NCBI RefSeq assembly: GCF_900155615.1
Contig: NZ_FUHT01000003.1
Span: 434,001 to 498,000 of the forward strand
From: Massiliimalia massiliensis
GTDB lineage: Bacteria; Bacillota; Clostridia; Oscillospirales; Ruminococcaceae
Length of the DNA stretch: 64,000 nt
Reading direction: 5' to 3'
The notes below the pieces were generated by a model. The model ran no database searches. It had not been told where the DNA came from and saw nothing but the letters and a program-made list of their open reading frames with translations. Made by a program: the position numbers and the translations under genes. This document shows, piece by piece, positions 25,369 through 34,777 of this stretch; position 1 is the first letter of the stretch, and each line of letters opens with the position of its first letter.

Positions 25369-26205
25369 ATGGGGAAAAAAAGACTTGCACGGGCTTTTAA
25401 ATATCTGTGGCTGACGGTGGTGTCCTTTATTTCGGTTTTCCCGTTTTTTTGGATGATCATCGGTTCAACCAATCGTTCGATTGATGTTACCCGAGGAAAG
25501 CTGACCCCGGGCAATTACTTTATGGAAAACCTAAATACGCTGCTCGCCTCTGATCAGGGTTTTCTGCGCTCGCTTCTCAATTCAGCGGTCATTGCGGTTC
25601 TTACAACGATCCTGGCACTTTTAATTTCCTCGCTGGCGGGCTATGGATTTGAAATTTTTCGCTCTAAGGCAAGAGACCGGCTGTTCAGCGTGCTGCTGCT
25701 GTCAATGATGGTGCCGTTTTCCGCGCTGATGATCCCGTTATACCGGTTTTTCGGATCATTGGGGAAAACGCCGCTCAAAATTATTGGGTTGAATACCCTG
25801 CCCTCAGTGATCATCCCAACCCTTTCCACTGCATTTTTGATCTTTTTCTTCCGGCAGAATACAAAGTCGTTCCCGAAGGATATTCTGGAAGCCGCGCGGA
25901 TGGATGGGCTTGGTGAGCTTGCAATTTTCTTTCAAATTTATTTCCCAACAATGAAGGCAACCTATGCCGCGGCCGCAATCATCACCTTTATGAATAGCTG
26001 GAACAATTATCTCTGGCCTTTAATCGCTTTGCAGACTCCGGACAAACGGACGGTTCCGCTGGTGATCTCAGCGCTTGGTACCAGCTATACTCCTGATTAT
26101 GGCCTGATTATGACTGCGATCGTCATAGCTACCTTACCGACAGCGCTGGTGTTTTTTGTAATGCAGAAGCACTTCGTTGCCGGAATGCTGGGTTCGGTAA
26201 AATAG
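25369..26205 (+). CDS. CUT1 ABC transporter permease (MalG-type, system 2)
   Basis: A 278-residue membrane permease. The frame is open further upstream, but I start at ATG 25369 because AGAAAGGA sits about 11 bases before it and the mature MalG-like N-terminus begins here; an ATG at 25360 is too close to the ribosome site. The EAA loop reads EAARMDGLGELAIFFQIYFP and the end is the usual FVAGMLGSVK. A terminator follows directly. Confidence 0.9.
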   Translation: MGKKRLARAFKYLWLTVVSFISVFPFFWMIIGSTNRSIDVTRGKLTPGNYFMENLNTLLASDQGFLRSLLNSAVIAVLTTILALLISSLAGYGFEIFRSKARDRLFSVLLLSMMVPFSALMIPLYRFFGSLGKTPLKIIGLNTLPSVIIPTLSTAFLIFFFRQNTKSFPKDILEAARMDGLGELAIFFQIYFPTMKATYAAAAIITFMNSWNNYLWPLIALQTPDKRTVPLVISALGTSYTPDYGLIMTAIVIATLPTALVFFVMQKHFVAGMLGSVK

Positions 26206-26251
26206 AAAAGGAGGCAGAAACTAGGAAAGTAAAGTTTCTGCCTCCTTTTTG
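26206..26251 (+). terminator. Rho-independent terminator of ABC system 2
   Basis: A 17-bp stem (26206-26222 with 26233-26249) ends in a T-run, directly after the permease stop. Confidence 0.9.
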
Positions 26252-26382
26252 TTTTGCCAATAGGATGAAATATAATTGCAAGGAGAAAGTGACAAAATAC
26301 ATATTTGAATATTGTGCATATCGTATAAAACAAATTTTGTTATCAGGTTGTTTTTTATAAAAAATCTGTATTTTTGAAAAAA

Positions 26383-26413
26383 TTGGCACTAGGAATATGA
26401 ACGGTTCTATGAT
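26383..26413 (+). promoter_or_regulatory. probable promoter of ABC system 3
   Basis: TTGGCA (26383-26388) and TATGAT (26408-26413) have 19-base spacing, slightly long, which fits a promoter needing an activator such as the YesN-type regulator of this locus. A short hairpin (TCAGGGC-TTCT-GCCCTGA, 26463-26480) precedes the ribosome site. The rest of the 297-base gap is AT-rich with no gene seen. Confidence 0.45.
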
Positions 26414-26502
26414 AAATTATGAATAAAGCTAATACGCGTATAGCAAAATCGAACATCGACGCCTCAGGGCTTCTGCCCTGACATAGAAAAGGGAGAAAAA
26501 CT

Positions 26503-27864
26503 ATGAAAATGAGCAAAAAATCTCTGGCGGCAATTTTGGCTGCCGCCATGATGACGACCGCTTTTGCCTCCTGCGGCTCCAATGAGAGCGGGAACACCAG
26601 CGGCAATGCTTCCGGTGACGCGGATGCACCGTATACCTTTAAGGTCATTTCCGAAAATTCAGCCGATGATCCAACCAGCGACGTGCATCCAGTGAAACTG
26701 GCGCTGGATGATTATATCAAAGACCATCCAAATTTCAGCTATGAGTTTGAAACGGTAAAGAAATACGACATTGCTTCTAAAATTGCGATTCTGATTTCCT
26801 CCAACGACGTTCCGGATATGTTTACCTATGAGGACGGAACCTCCCTGGATGCGCTGATTGAGCGGGACGCAATCGTTGATATCGACGAGGATTTTTCAAG
26901 GATCGGCGTAGAGCTTGAGGATGTTGTCCTGCCGGGCGCAATCAATTCCAAGCATGTTTTAAGCAATCACGAACATATTTATTCTCTGCCAATGCAACTG
27001 ACCACCAACGGCGTTTGGTATAACAAGCAGATGTTTGAGGAAAAGGGGTGGAGTGTCCCCACCTCCTGGCAGGAATTCCAGCAGCTCTGCGCAGATATTA
27101 AAGAGGCAGGCGTGCAGCCCCTGGCCTGCAACGGTTCTGATAAATGGCCGATTACCAGATGGATTATGCTCTATGCCGACCGGATGGAAGGGGAAAGCGT
27201 TCATCTTGATGCAAGTCAAAACAAAAACAACCGCAGCTTCCGGGATGATATCTTTGTAGAAGCGGCAACCGAAGCGCAGAAAATGTTCCAGAACGGATAT
27301 TTTGGCGAGGGCTTTAACACTGTAGAAGCCTCTACGCAATACCAGATGTTCCTGACAGGGCAGGCGGCGATGATGTACAGCGGCTCCTGGCTGCTTGCCA
27401 CCTGGACAGACCCAGAGGTTAACACTCTAGGGGAAGAGAATATCGGCTACTTCATTCCGCCCGGAATCGAAGGCAGCAGCATCGATATGGAACACGCTTC
27501 CCAGATGGATGACCTGTCCTGTGCGACCGCGCTTTGCCTCGGAAAAGAAAAATTTGAGACTGGAAAAACTCATGACTTCTTAAAGTACCTGTTTACAACC
27601 ATGGGCGACCGTCAGAGCGAAATCGGAATCATGACCCCATACGTCACTACAAAGGATCTGGATTATTCCCCAACTCAGCAGTTGATCGTTGACCAGCTTC
27701 AGAAATCTCAGTACCCAACCCTCTGGTTTGAAGCGAAGATGGACAGTGCAACCACTGATATTGCGCTTGAAAATGCACAATTGCTGGCAGAGGGCAGCAT
27801 GACTCCGCAGGAATACTGCGACCGTCTGGCCGATTCCGTTGACGAGGCCTTCCCGGCGGAATAA
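26503..27864 (+). CDS. CUT1 ABC transporter sugar-binding lipoprotein (system 3, fructan/sucrose locus)
   Basis: A 453-residue family 1 solute-binding protein with signal peptide and lipobox FASC (C24), then an Asn/Ser/Gly linker. The ribosome site is AAAGGGAG. The two permeases and the GH32 hydrolase downstream suggest a fructose-containing oligosaccharide such as sucrose, kestose or inulin fragments. A 10-bp hairpin follows 42 bases after the stop. Confidence 0.92.
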   Translation: MKMSKKSLAAILAAAMMTTAFASCGSNESGNTSGNASGDADAPYTFKVISENSADDPTSDVHPVKLALDDYIKDHPNFSYEFETVKKYDIASKIAILISSNDVPDMFTYEDGTSLDALIERDAIVDIDEDFSRIGVELEDVVLPGAINSKHVLSNHEHIYSLPMQLTTNGVWYNKQMFEEKGWSVPTSWQEFQQLCADIKEAGVQPLACNGSDKWPITRWIMLYADRMEGESVHLDASQNKNNRSFRDDIFVEAATEAQKMFQNGYFGEGFNTVEASTQYQMFLTGQAAMMYSGSWLLATWTDPEVNTLGEENIGYFIPPGIEGSSIDMEHASQMDDLSCATALCLGKEKFETGKTHDFLKYLFTTMGDRQSEIGIMTPYVTTKDLDYSPTQQLIVDQLQKSQYPTLWFEAKMDSATTDIALENAQLLAEGSMTPQEYCDRLADSVDEAFPAE

Positions 27865-27905
27865 GCAACGTTAAAATAGAATCTGTTATCTGAAGCATGA
27901 CAAAC

Positions 27906-27938
27906 AAAGCCGCCGGTAAAAAGATCGGCGGCTTTCTG
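27906..27938 (+). promoter_or_regulatory. intercistronic hairpin after binding-protein gene
   Basis: AAAGCCGCCG pairs with CGGCGGCTTT around a 10-base loop and is followed by CTGTT. The tail is short of Ts, so partial termination between binding-protein and permease genes is more likely than full termination. Confidence 0.75.
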
Positions 27939-27979
27939 TTATCAGAGGGTGAGAAAATTATTCTGTAGGAGGGAACAAG

Positions 27980-28864
27980 ATGGAAAAAATTCTCCGGGAC
28001 AAAAAGGCAATCCTGGTTTTTATTCTGCCTGCTATTATCGCGTATACGGCTGTCGTATTTTTCCCGATGTGCCAATCATTTTACTTCACCTTTTTTGAAG
28101 GGACACCAAACGTCAATTTTGAGTTTGTGGGCCTGCAAAACTATGCAAAGCTCTTTGGGGACGTTAATTTTAAGGAGAGCTTTTTAACTACAATGCAGTA
28201 TTTCTTCGTGACCGGCGGCGGCTGGATCGTATTTGGGCTGATTGTTGCCTTGATGCTGCAATACGGGCTCAACCATTTTTCTAATGCGGCCCGTACCATT
28301 ATTTACCTGCCGGTTGTAATTCCCGGCGTGGCGGCAGCAGCGCTCTTTTCCAAGGTGCTGGAGGTGACGCCGACCTATGGGCTTCTGAACAGCCTGCTGG
28401 ATGTTATGGGGCTGGATTCCCTGATCCGGGGCTGGACTGGGGATTCCGCGACCGCAATGTGGATGGTTTGTCTGGTCGATCTCTGGAAGGGGATTGGATA
28501 TTATACCATTATTTTTTATGCAGGGCTGATTAATGTTCCGCCGGAGGTAGAGGAAGCGGCCCGGATTGACGGGGCCGGGAAGCTGACCACCATCTGGAAA
28601 ATCGTGCTGCCGCTTTTAAAGCCGGTTACTATTATGTGTGTTGTTCTGGCGATTATGAACTCGCTGAAGGTTTACGATATGCCGCTTGTTTTGACAGACG
28701 GCGGGCCCGGACGGGTGACGACGGTACTCTCCATCTATATGTACAAGATTGCATTCACCAAGTGGCAGTATGGCTATGGAAGTACAATTGCCATTGTGAT
28801 GTTGGTGCTTACAATTGTGCTGACCCAGGTCGTTATGCGTCTGGATCGAAAAGAAAACGTCTAG
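27980..28864 (+). CDS. CUT1 ABC transporter permease (MalF-type, system 3)
   Basis: A 294-residue membrane permease with about six helices. The EAA loop reads EAARIDGAGKLTTIWKIVLP, followed by the GGPGRVTT segment. The start has GTAGGAGGG upstream. Its stop is 15 bases before the next permease. It imports the ligand of the system 3 binding protein, most likely a fructan fragment or sucrose given the GH32 gene. Confidence 0.92.
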   Translation: MEKILRDKKAILVFILPAIIAYTAVVFFPMCQSFYFTFFEGTPNVNFEFVGLQNYAKLFGDVNFKESFLTTMQYFFVTGGGWIVFGLIVALMLQYGLNHFSNAARTIIYLPVVIPGVAAAALFSKVLEVTPTYGLLNSLLDVMGLDSLIRGWTGDSATAMWMVCLVDLWKGIGYYTIIFYAGLINVPPEVEEAARIDGAGKLTTIWKIVLPLLKPVTIMCVVLAIMNSLKVYDMPLVLTDGGPGRVTTVLSIYMYKIAFTKWQYGYGSTIAIVMLVLTIVLTQVVMRLDRKENV

Positions 28865-28879
28865 GAAGGAGGAAATTTC

Positions 28880-29704
28880 ATGCAAAGACTGGGAAGAGGC
28901 ATCCTAAAATTTTTCATTATCTTTTTATTGGTTATCGACCTATATCCAATTATCTGGCTGATATTGTCCTCCTTCAAAACCTCGGCGGAATTTATCAAGC
29001 CAATGTTCACCTTGCCGGAGAGCCTTTACCTCGACAACTATACCGTTGCGATTGAACAGGCAAATTTGGGCGTCCTCTTTAAGAACACGTTGATTGTTAC
29101 GGTGGTTTCCATTATATTTGTCTGGATATTCAGCTCCACCGCGGCTTTCGCCGTTACGAAGATGAAATGGAAGGGCTCAAATCTTGCGCTCCTTTATCTT
29201 ACGATGGGGATGTTTATTCCGGCGTTTGTGCTGCTGCTGCCGCAGTTCCTGCTGCTCCAGCAGACCCATCTGCTCAACTCCTTGCTGGGACTGATCGTAG
29301 TTTTTAGCTGTACCTCTCTTTCGATGGCCTTCTATCTTCTTACCGGCTTTTATAAATACCTGCCGGATGAGATTCTGGAGGCAGCGGTTATCGACGGCTG
29401 CGACATCTACCGATGCTTCTTTAAAATTGTCATCCCGCTTTCTTTAAACGGATTTGTCACAGTGATTATGCTGACCTTTGTTGGGATTTGGAACGATCTT
29501 TTAATTTCACAAACCTTTGTTTCCAGCAATGAAAATAAAATGCTCCAGGTAGGCCTGGCTTCCTTCATTGATGACCGTGGAAACCGGGAATGGGGTCCCA
29601 CCTTCGCTACCATCTGTGCCGCGATTGTCCCGACCCTGGCGCTTTACCTGATCCTGAATCGGAAAATTATCGACGGGCTTTCCGCCGGAGCGGTAAAAGG
29701 ATAA
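28880..29704 (+). CDS. CUT1 ABC transporter permease (MalG-type, system 3)
   Basis: A 274-residue membrane permease with EAA loop EAAVIDGCDIYRCFFKIVIP and the ending LSAGAVKG. The ribosome site GGAAGGAGG lies at good spacing. It is followed after 61 bases by the GH32 gene, with no terminator visible, so co-transcription is likely. Confidence 0.92.
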   Translation: MQRLGRGILKFFIIFLLVIDLYPIIWLILSSFKTSAEFIKPMFTLPESLYLDNYTVAIEQANLGVLFKNTLIVTVVSIIFVWIFSSTAAFAVTKMKWKGSNLALLYLTMGMFIPAFVLLLPQFLLLQQTHLLNSLLGLIVVFSCTSLSMAFYLLTGFYKYLPDEILEAAVIDGCDIYRCFFKIVIPLSLNGFVTVIMLTFVGIWNDLLISQTFVSSNENKMLQVGLASFIDDRGNREWGPTFATICAAIVPTLALYLILNRKIIDGLSAGAVKG

Positions 29705-29765
29705 GCAGAGTGAAAGATAGAAACAAGAAAGGAAGCTTTGTGTTACATAAAGCAAGGTGATTACC

Positions 29766-31262
29766 ATGAATGAGATTGACCGCCGCCATCAAGAAGCGAT
29801 CGAGAAGGCGGAAGCTTCTGTCTCCCAGGTAAGGGAGGAGGTAGCCAAAGACCCGCGAAGGATGAAATACCATCTAATGGCGCCCGCCTACTGGATCAAT
29901 GATCCCTGCGGCCTGGTGCAGTTTCAGGGAGAATATCATATTTTTTACCAGTTTAATCCCTATTCCCCGCTTTGGGGCGATATTCACTGGGGCCATGCGA
30001 AAAGCAGAGACCTGGTGCATTGGGAGCATCTCCCGATTGCAATTGCACCGAGCGAACCCTATGATACCCACCCGAAGGGAGGAATTTTCACCGGCTGCGC
30101 CATGGCAGATGACGATAAAATCAAGGTGATTTACTGCGGCTCAACCTGGGCGGGTGAAAACCTGCGCCAAGTGCAGTGTCTGGCTACCAGCCAGGATGGG
30201 ATACGGTTTCACAAATATGAGCACAATCCGGTGATCCCGGGCTTTCCGCCCGAAGGATCGGAAAATTTCCGAGACCCAAATATCTGGAAACATGGAGATA
30301 CCTATTATATGGTGTTGGGCTCCTGCAAGGATAATCGCGGCAAGGCGCTGCTTTATACTTCGAAGGATATGGTGGACTGGGAATATAAAAGTGTGCTGGC
30401 AGAAAGCGACGGCTCGCTCGGCACCATGTGGGAATGCCCGGATTTCTTTCCGCTTGACGGAAAATATGTACTGATTTTTTCCCCGATGGGTCTGGGCAAA
30501 GTAAAAGGGCTGTATCTTGTCGGAGATTTTGACTATGAATCCGGAACCTTCCACTGGCAGACAAAAGGGGAATTGGACTATGGCTTTGAGTATTATGCGC
30601 CGCAGACCTTTGAGGATAACAGTCATCGCCGGGTAATGTTCGGCTGGCTCAATTCTTGGGACTGGATGCCCTGGTTTACCTCCTTTGGCCCGACTGTAGA
30701 GCAAAACTGGTGCGGTTCCATCTCTCTGCCCCGCGTTCTTCATCTGGATGAAGAAAACCGGTTAATCTGTGAACCTGCGGAGGAGACAGCCGCTTTGCGG
30801 GGAGAACGCTTTCATTGGGAGAGCGCTGTCCTTTTACCAGGCAGCCGGTTCATCCGGGACAGGGTGAGCGGAGAATGCCTGGAGATTGAGATAAAATGGG
30901 ATATTTTAAACAGCTCGGCGAAACAAGCTGGTGTGTATCTGCGGATGGGAGAAGAAGAGAAGATACGGACGGTCGTCCAGTATGATCTCGGTACACAGGA
31001 GCTTTCCGTTGACCGCAGCCAGGCAGACAACTGCAGCAAAGGAATCAGCCGATGCACCTGCCTGCCGGAAGCGGATGGGACACTTACGCTCCGAATTTTT
31101 GCAGATACCTCCTGCATCGAACTCTTCGCGAACGGCGGGAAAAGCTGTATGACCAACCTGATCTATCCTGACCCGACCTGTGACGGGATAGAAATATTCT
31201 GCAGGGGCGGGTCGGCAAAGCTGCTCTCGCTTGATATCTGGAAGCTAAATCCGATTGGCTGA
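29766..31262 (+). CDS. GH32 beta-fructosidase (sucrose-6-phosphate hydrolase / levanase type)
   Basis: A 498-residue intracellular GH32 enzyme that splits fructose from sucrose or fructo-oligosaccharides. The three catalytic motifs are complete: WINDPCG (nucleophile D46), FRDPNIW (transition-state D170) and WECPDFF (acid/base E223). A five-bladed propeller (about 35-330) is followed by a beta-sandwich (about 350-495). I use ATG 29766 after AAGGTGA rather than the GTG nine bases upstream. Because uptake is by an ABC transporter and not a PTS, the substrate should be unphosphorylated. Confidence 0.94.
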   Translation: MNEIDRRHQEAIEKAEASVSQVREEVAKDPRRMKYHLMAPAYWINDPCGLVQFQGEYHIFYQFNPYSPLWGDIHWGHAKSRDLVHWEHLPIAIAPSEPYDTHPKGGIFTGCAMADDDKIKVIYCGSTWAGENLRQVQCLATSQDGIRFHKYEHNPVIPGFPPEGSENFRDPNIWKHGDTYYMVLGSCKDNRGKALLYTSKDMVDWEYKSVLAESDGSLGTMWECPDFFPLDGKYVLIFSPMGLGKVKGLYLVGDFDYESGTFHWQTKGELDYGFEYYAPQTFEDNSHRRVMFGWLNSWDWMPWFTSFGPTVEQNWCGSISLPRVLHLDEENRLICEPAEETAALRGERFHWESAVLLPGSRFIRDRVSGECLEIEIKWDILNSSAKQAGVYLRMGEEEKIRTVVQYDLGTQELSVDRSQADNCSKGISRCTCLPEADGTLTLRIFADTSCIELFANGGKSCMTNLIYPDPTCDGIEIFCRGGSAKLLSLDIWKLNPIG

Positions 31263-31301
31263 GGAAGAAAGGGCTTTCCTGAAAATGGCTTTGTAAAAAA
31301 G

Positions 31302-31330
31302 TTGGCAATTTTCTTTGTTTTTGGTATGAT
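31302..31330 (+). promoter_or_regulatory. promoter of the system 3 two-component genes
   Basis: TTGGCA (31302-31307) and TATGAT (31325-31330) have 17-base spacing, 18 bases before the kinase start. It uses the same two hexamers as the promoter proposed at 26383. Confidence 0.65.
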
Positions 31331-31348
31331 GGATTAGGGTGAGTCAAA

Positions 31349-33091
31349 ATGCATGGGCTAAAAGAACTGCTTTCCTTCGGAAAGGTACGGAACAAATTTT
31401 TATATTTCACGCTTGCGATCGGAATCATTCCGTTGATTTTGGTGGGAAGCATTTCCTTTGTTATCGCCACCAAGAACGTCCGGGACAGCACGACGGAGCT
31501 TTTTGCAAACAATCTTGACATCTCCAACAATATTGTCAATCTCCTGTCCCGGAACATGGAAACACTTTCCCGTTCGGTTTTGGGAGATCAGACTATCAAA
31601 AATTATATGAGAGCATATCGGGAGAATCCAAAGGGATACCTGGATGCGAGGACAGTACAGAGCTTGGATACGCTGATTTCCGATATGGTTTCGGACAACA
31701 GTCAGTTTTTCAGTATGTTTCTTTTAAGCGAAGAAGGCTTCAAATACCAATACACTCCGTTTCCTTATTCCGCTGCCGACCTTTGGAAAATCCATTTTCA
31801 GGACATTTCAGATAAAAGCTGGTATCAGCAGACAGTCGGGGAGGATGGAAAGGAATGCTATTTCCTTTATGATGTGCTGGGGGAATATGCCGTTCAGCAG
31901 AATAATCCGGACTGTGTTTCTGTCACAAAGCTGTTAAAGGATACCCGTACCGGAGAAACCTATGGTATATTGGTGGTCAATGTACTGATGGCTTATTTCA
32001 ACGAGGTGTATCCGATGGCAATCCAGTCGGACGACTCCTGCTATCTGCTGGCTGATCCCAAAAGCGATAAAATCGGCTATATCGGTATGCAGGTTGGAGA
32101 AACTGACGATCTTAAAGAAGCGCTCGGCGCTTATCCGGACTCCTTTGATTCTGACCACTATATTATTACTCATATCCGCAACCAACGGACAGGTTGGGAT
32201 TTGATCCATGTGATTGAAAATGCAAAGCTGGTTTCAGACGGGTTGACGATTCCATTGATCACTACAATTGTGATCCTTATTTTGATCCTGTTCTCAGTCT
32301 TTTTCTCGATCCTTGCCGCTAACACTATCACCCGTCCGTTAAAACAGCTCAACCGCCTGATTGAACGGATGGAAGACCGTGAAACAGCGGCCTCGATAGA
32401 ATTTAAGGACGATGAGATCGGCCTGATAGGGAAACGGTTCCAGATGATGATCCAGCAAAATGAACAGCTAAACCAAAAAATCACCAGCTTATCCCTGCTG
32501 GAAAAGGAAGCGGAACTCAATGCGCTCCAGGCACAGATCAATCCGCATTTTTTTTATAATACGCTTGCTACAATGTATTGGCTTGCAAAATTTGGAAAAA
32601 ATTCAGATGTCGCCGATATGGCAATCTCCCTTTCTGATATTTTTAAAATAGCGCTCAAACGAGGAAATGACATGATTACAGTCGAAACGGAAATTGAGCA
32701 TATCAAAAAGTATATCAACATTCAAAACATTCGGTATCAAAACCGGATTCACTTTCAGCTTTTGGTTGCGCCGGAAATGATGCAGAAGAAAATGTTAAAG
32801 CTCCTGCTCCAGCCGTTGGTGGAAAATGCGATTTATCATGGGCTGGAAACCAAAACCGGAGACTGGGAACTGACAGTCACCGGAGAATTAAAGGATAGCA
32901 GGATGATATTTGTCGTAGAAGATAACGGTGTCGGAATGACTGTAGATGATTCTATGCCGCAGGGCGTTGGCATTCAGAACGTGACGGAGCGGATTCGTCT
33001 GAAATACGGCGGGGAATATGGCTGCCAGTTTGAAAGCGAACCGCAAAAAGGCACCCGTGTTACGGTTACAATCCCGGATCGGGATGAATAG
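31349..33091 (+). CDS. YesM-type sensor histidine kinase (system 3)
   Basis: A 580-residue membrane kinase. A first helix (about 20-40), an extracellular Cache-like sensor (about 45-295), a second helix (about 300-325) and a HAMP linker lead to the His_kinase domain with QINPHFFYNTL (phospho-H400) and an HATPase with DNGVGM. It probably senses a fructan-derived sugar, perhaps through the binding protein. It has its own promoter and is 9 bases from its response regulator. Confidence 0.92.
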   Translation: MHGLKELLSFGKVRNKFLYFTLAIGIIPLILVGSISFVIATKNVRDSTTELFANNLDISNNIVNLLSRNMETLSRSVLGDQTIKNYMRAYRENPKGYLDARTVQSLDTLISDMVSDNSQFFSMFLLSEEGFKYQYTPFPYSAADLWKIHFQDISDKSWYQQTVGEDGKECYFLYDVLGEYAVQQNNPDCVSVTKLLKDTRTGETYGILVVNVLMAYFNEVYPMAIQSDDSCYLLADPKSDKIGYIGMQVGETDDLKEALGAYPDSFDSDHYIITHIRNQRTGWDLIHVIENAKLVSDGLTIPLITTIVILILILFSVFFSILAANTITRPLKQLNRLIERMEDRETAASIEFKDDEIGLIGKRFQMMIQQNEQLNQKITSLSLLEKEAELNALQAQINPHFFYNTLATMYWLAKFGKNSDVADMAISLSDIFKIALKRGNDMITVETEIEHIKKYINIQNIRYQNRIHFQLLVAPEMMQKKMLKLLLQPLVENAIYHGLETKTGDWELTVTGELKDSRMIFVVEDNGVGMTVDDSMPQGVGIQNVTERIRLKYGGEYGCQFESEPQKGTRVTVTIPDRDE

Positions 33092-33100
33092 GGGGGAACG

Positions 33101-34630
33101 ATGTACCAGGTATTTTTAGTAGATGATGAATTTCTCGCAATTGAGGGGCTGCGGCTGCTGGTTGACTGGGAGCGCCTTGGTGCGGAAGTATGCGGTGCTG
33201 CTTATGACGGAATCAGTGCAAGGGAACAGATCCTTGAGAAAAAGCCGGATATTGTATTAACCGATATCCGAATGCCGGGAATGAATGGATTGGATTTAAT
33301 CGCTGCTGTCAAGCAGGCCCTTCCGTCTACAGTTTTTGTTGTGATCAGCGGATATAATGAATTTGAATATGCACGCTCCGCTTTGCGCCTGGGAGTAATC
33401 GATTATATCGATAAGCCGGTTACAGTTGAAAAGATAGAGGAGGTTTATCGGAAAATTGAGCAGGTGTTTGAAGCCCGGGCTAAATTTAATCAGGAAAGCC
33501 GGGAGCAGCAGACAAGGCTGTCGGAGGCGATGGAAGAGCTGATTCATTTTCCGGTACAGACGCAGGAGACCCTGGAGAAGCTAAAGGAAAAATACCAGGT
33601 TGATCTGGCGGGACTGCAAAGCTTTGCGGCGGCTGTTTTTAAGCCGGCGCAGCCGGATGGGAAAGAATTGGTTGGGCAGCGATTTGCACAGGAGTTTGTA
33701 GAGAGCGGAGTTTATCACTGTGCGTCATACCTGGATGAATCGCTGGTTTTATTATTGTCCTTCCCGATTGCATTTGACCATGCAGCGTTTGAGGCGCATT
33801 TCCATATCTTCTGTGAAGGCCTGGTGCTTGACGGCATTGTGGAGGCTGCCGGGCTGGGCAATGTTTGCTCCGGGATAGCGGAACTCGCCTATGGACTCAA
33901 GGATGGGCAGCAGGCGCTCGAATATGCAGAATATGCCGATGAACCCTTTGTCGCTGCGCGGGAGCTGTCCTATACCCTGACTCCGCCGGCACAGTTATTG
34001 AATGGCACCAACAGCATCGTCTATTCCTTCCATATAGGAGAATATCGGAAGGTGTTGGAAAAGGTAGACGAAATGCTCAATCTTCTTTTGGAGAGCGGGC
34101 TGGCGCTGGATCTGTTTTACAGCGAGTGCCTGAAGCTGGTGCATATTGGGATAGGGCTTTGCCGGGAGACGGGCCGGGAATTTGACCGGGACGGGAAACC
34201 GTTTTTACCTCATGTGGAAATACGGCAGTATAACAAAGCGGCGGATATCGCAGATTGGGTATTCTCGGTATTTGAAGGGATGGTAGCATGGCTGAATGAA
34301 CAAAAACAGTCGGAGGAAAAAAGTGTTCTGCCTGCGAAGGAATATATTGACCGCCATTACAGCGAGCCGATTACCCTGCCGTTTCTTGCTTCCCTGTGCA
34401 GGATGCAGCCCACTTATTTTAGCATGCTCTTTAAGGAACAGGTAGGACAGACCTACATCAAGTATATCAATTTTGTTCGGATGGAGCACGCAAAGCTGAT
34501 GCTGTCGCAGGGAATGAAGGTAAAAGAAATTTATGAGCAGGTGGGATTCCAAAATTACCGGTATTTCTGTGATAAGTTCAAAGTGCTTTTAGGCTGCACT
34601 CCGGAGCAGTACCGCAGCCGGTTTCTATAG
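33101..34630 (+). CDS. YesN-type AraC response regulator (system 3)
   Basis: A 509-residue response regulator. The receiver domain (1-120) has the acidic pair DDE and phospho-acceptor D55 (TDIRMPG). A long middle region of about 250 residues follows, and an AraC DNA-binding domain is at about 410-505 (YFSMLFKEQVGQ). With the kinase at 31349 it should control the transporter and GH32 operon. The unusually long spacer between receiver and DNA-binding domain is common in this group. Confidence 0.92.
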   Translation: MYQVFLVDDEFLAIEGLRLLVDWERLGAEVCGAAYDGISAREQILEKKPDIVLTDIRMPGMNGLDLIAAVKQALPSTVFVVISGYNEFEYARSALRLGVIDYIDKPVTVEKIEEVYRKIEQVFEARAKFNQESREQQTRLSEAMEELIHFPVQTQETLEKLKEKYQVDLAGLQSFAAAVFKPAQPDGKELVGQRFAQEFVESGVYHCASYLDESLVLLLSFPIAFDHAAFEAHFHIFCEGLVLDGIVEAAGLGNVCSGIAELAYGLKDGQQALEYAEYADEPFVAARELSYTLTPPAQLLNGTNSIVYSFHIGEYRKVLEKVDEMLNLLLESGLALDLFYSECLKLVHIGIGLCRETGREFDRDGKPFLPHVEIRQYNKAADIADWVFSVFEGMVAWLNEQKQSEEKSVLPAKEYIDRHYSEPITLPFLASLCRMQPTYFSMLFKEQVGQTYIKYINFVRMEHAKLMLSQGMKVKEIYEQVGFQNYRYFCDKFKVLLGCTPEQYRSRFL

Positions 34631-34647
34631 TTGAATCATAAAGCAGA

Positions 34648-34690
34648 TAAAAACCCAGGCAGAGCATATGTTTCTGTCCGGGTTTCTGTT
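34648..34690 (+). terminator. probable terminator after system 3 regulator
   Basis: AAAACCCAGGCAGAG can pair imperfectly with TTTCTGTCCGGGTTT, followed by CTGTTTTGTT. Confidence 0.6.
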
Positions 34691-34777
34691 TTGTTACTGA
34701 TTCTTAGCTGAATTTTTGTTTGATAAGCAGCGGATTACAGGGTAGAATGAGAATAAGAGGAAGGAAGTGCTGCGTGG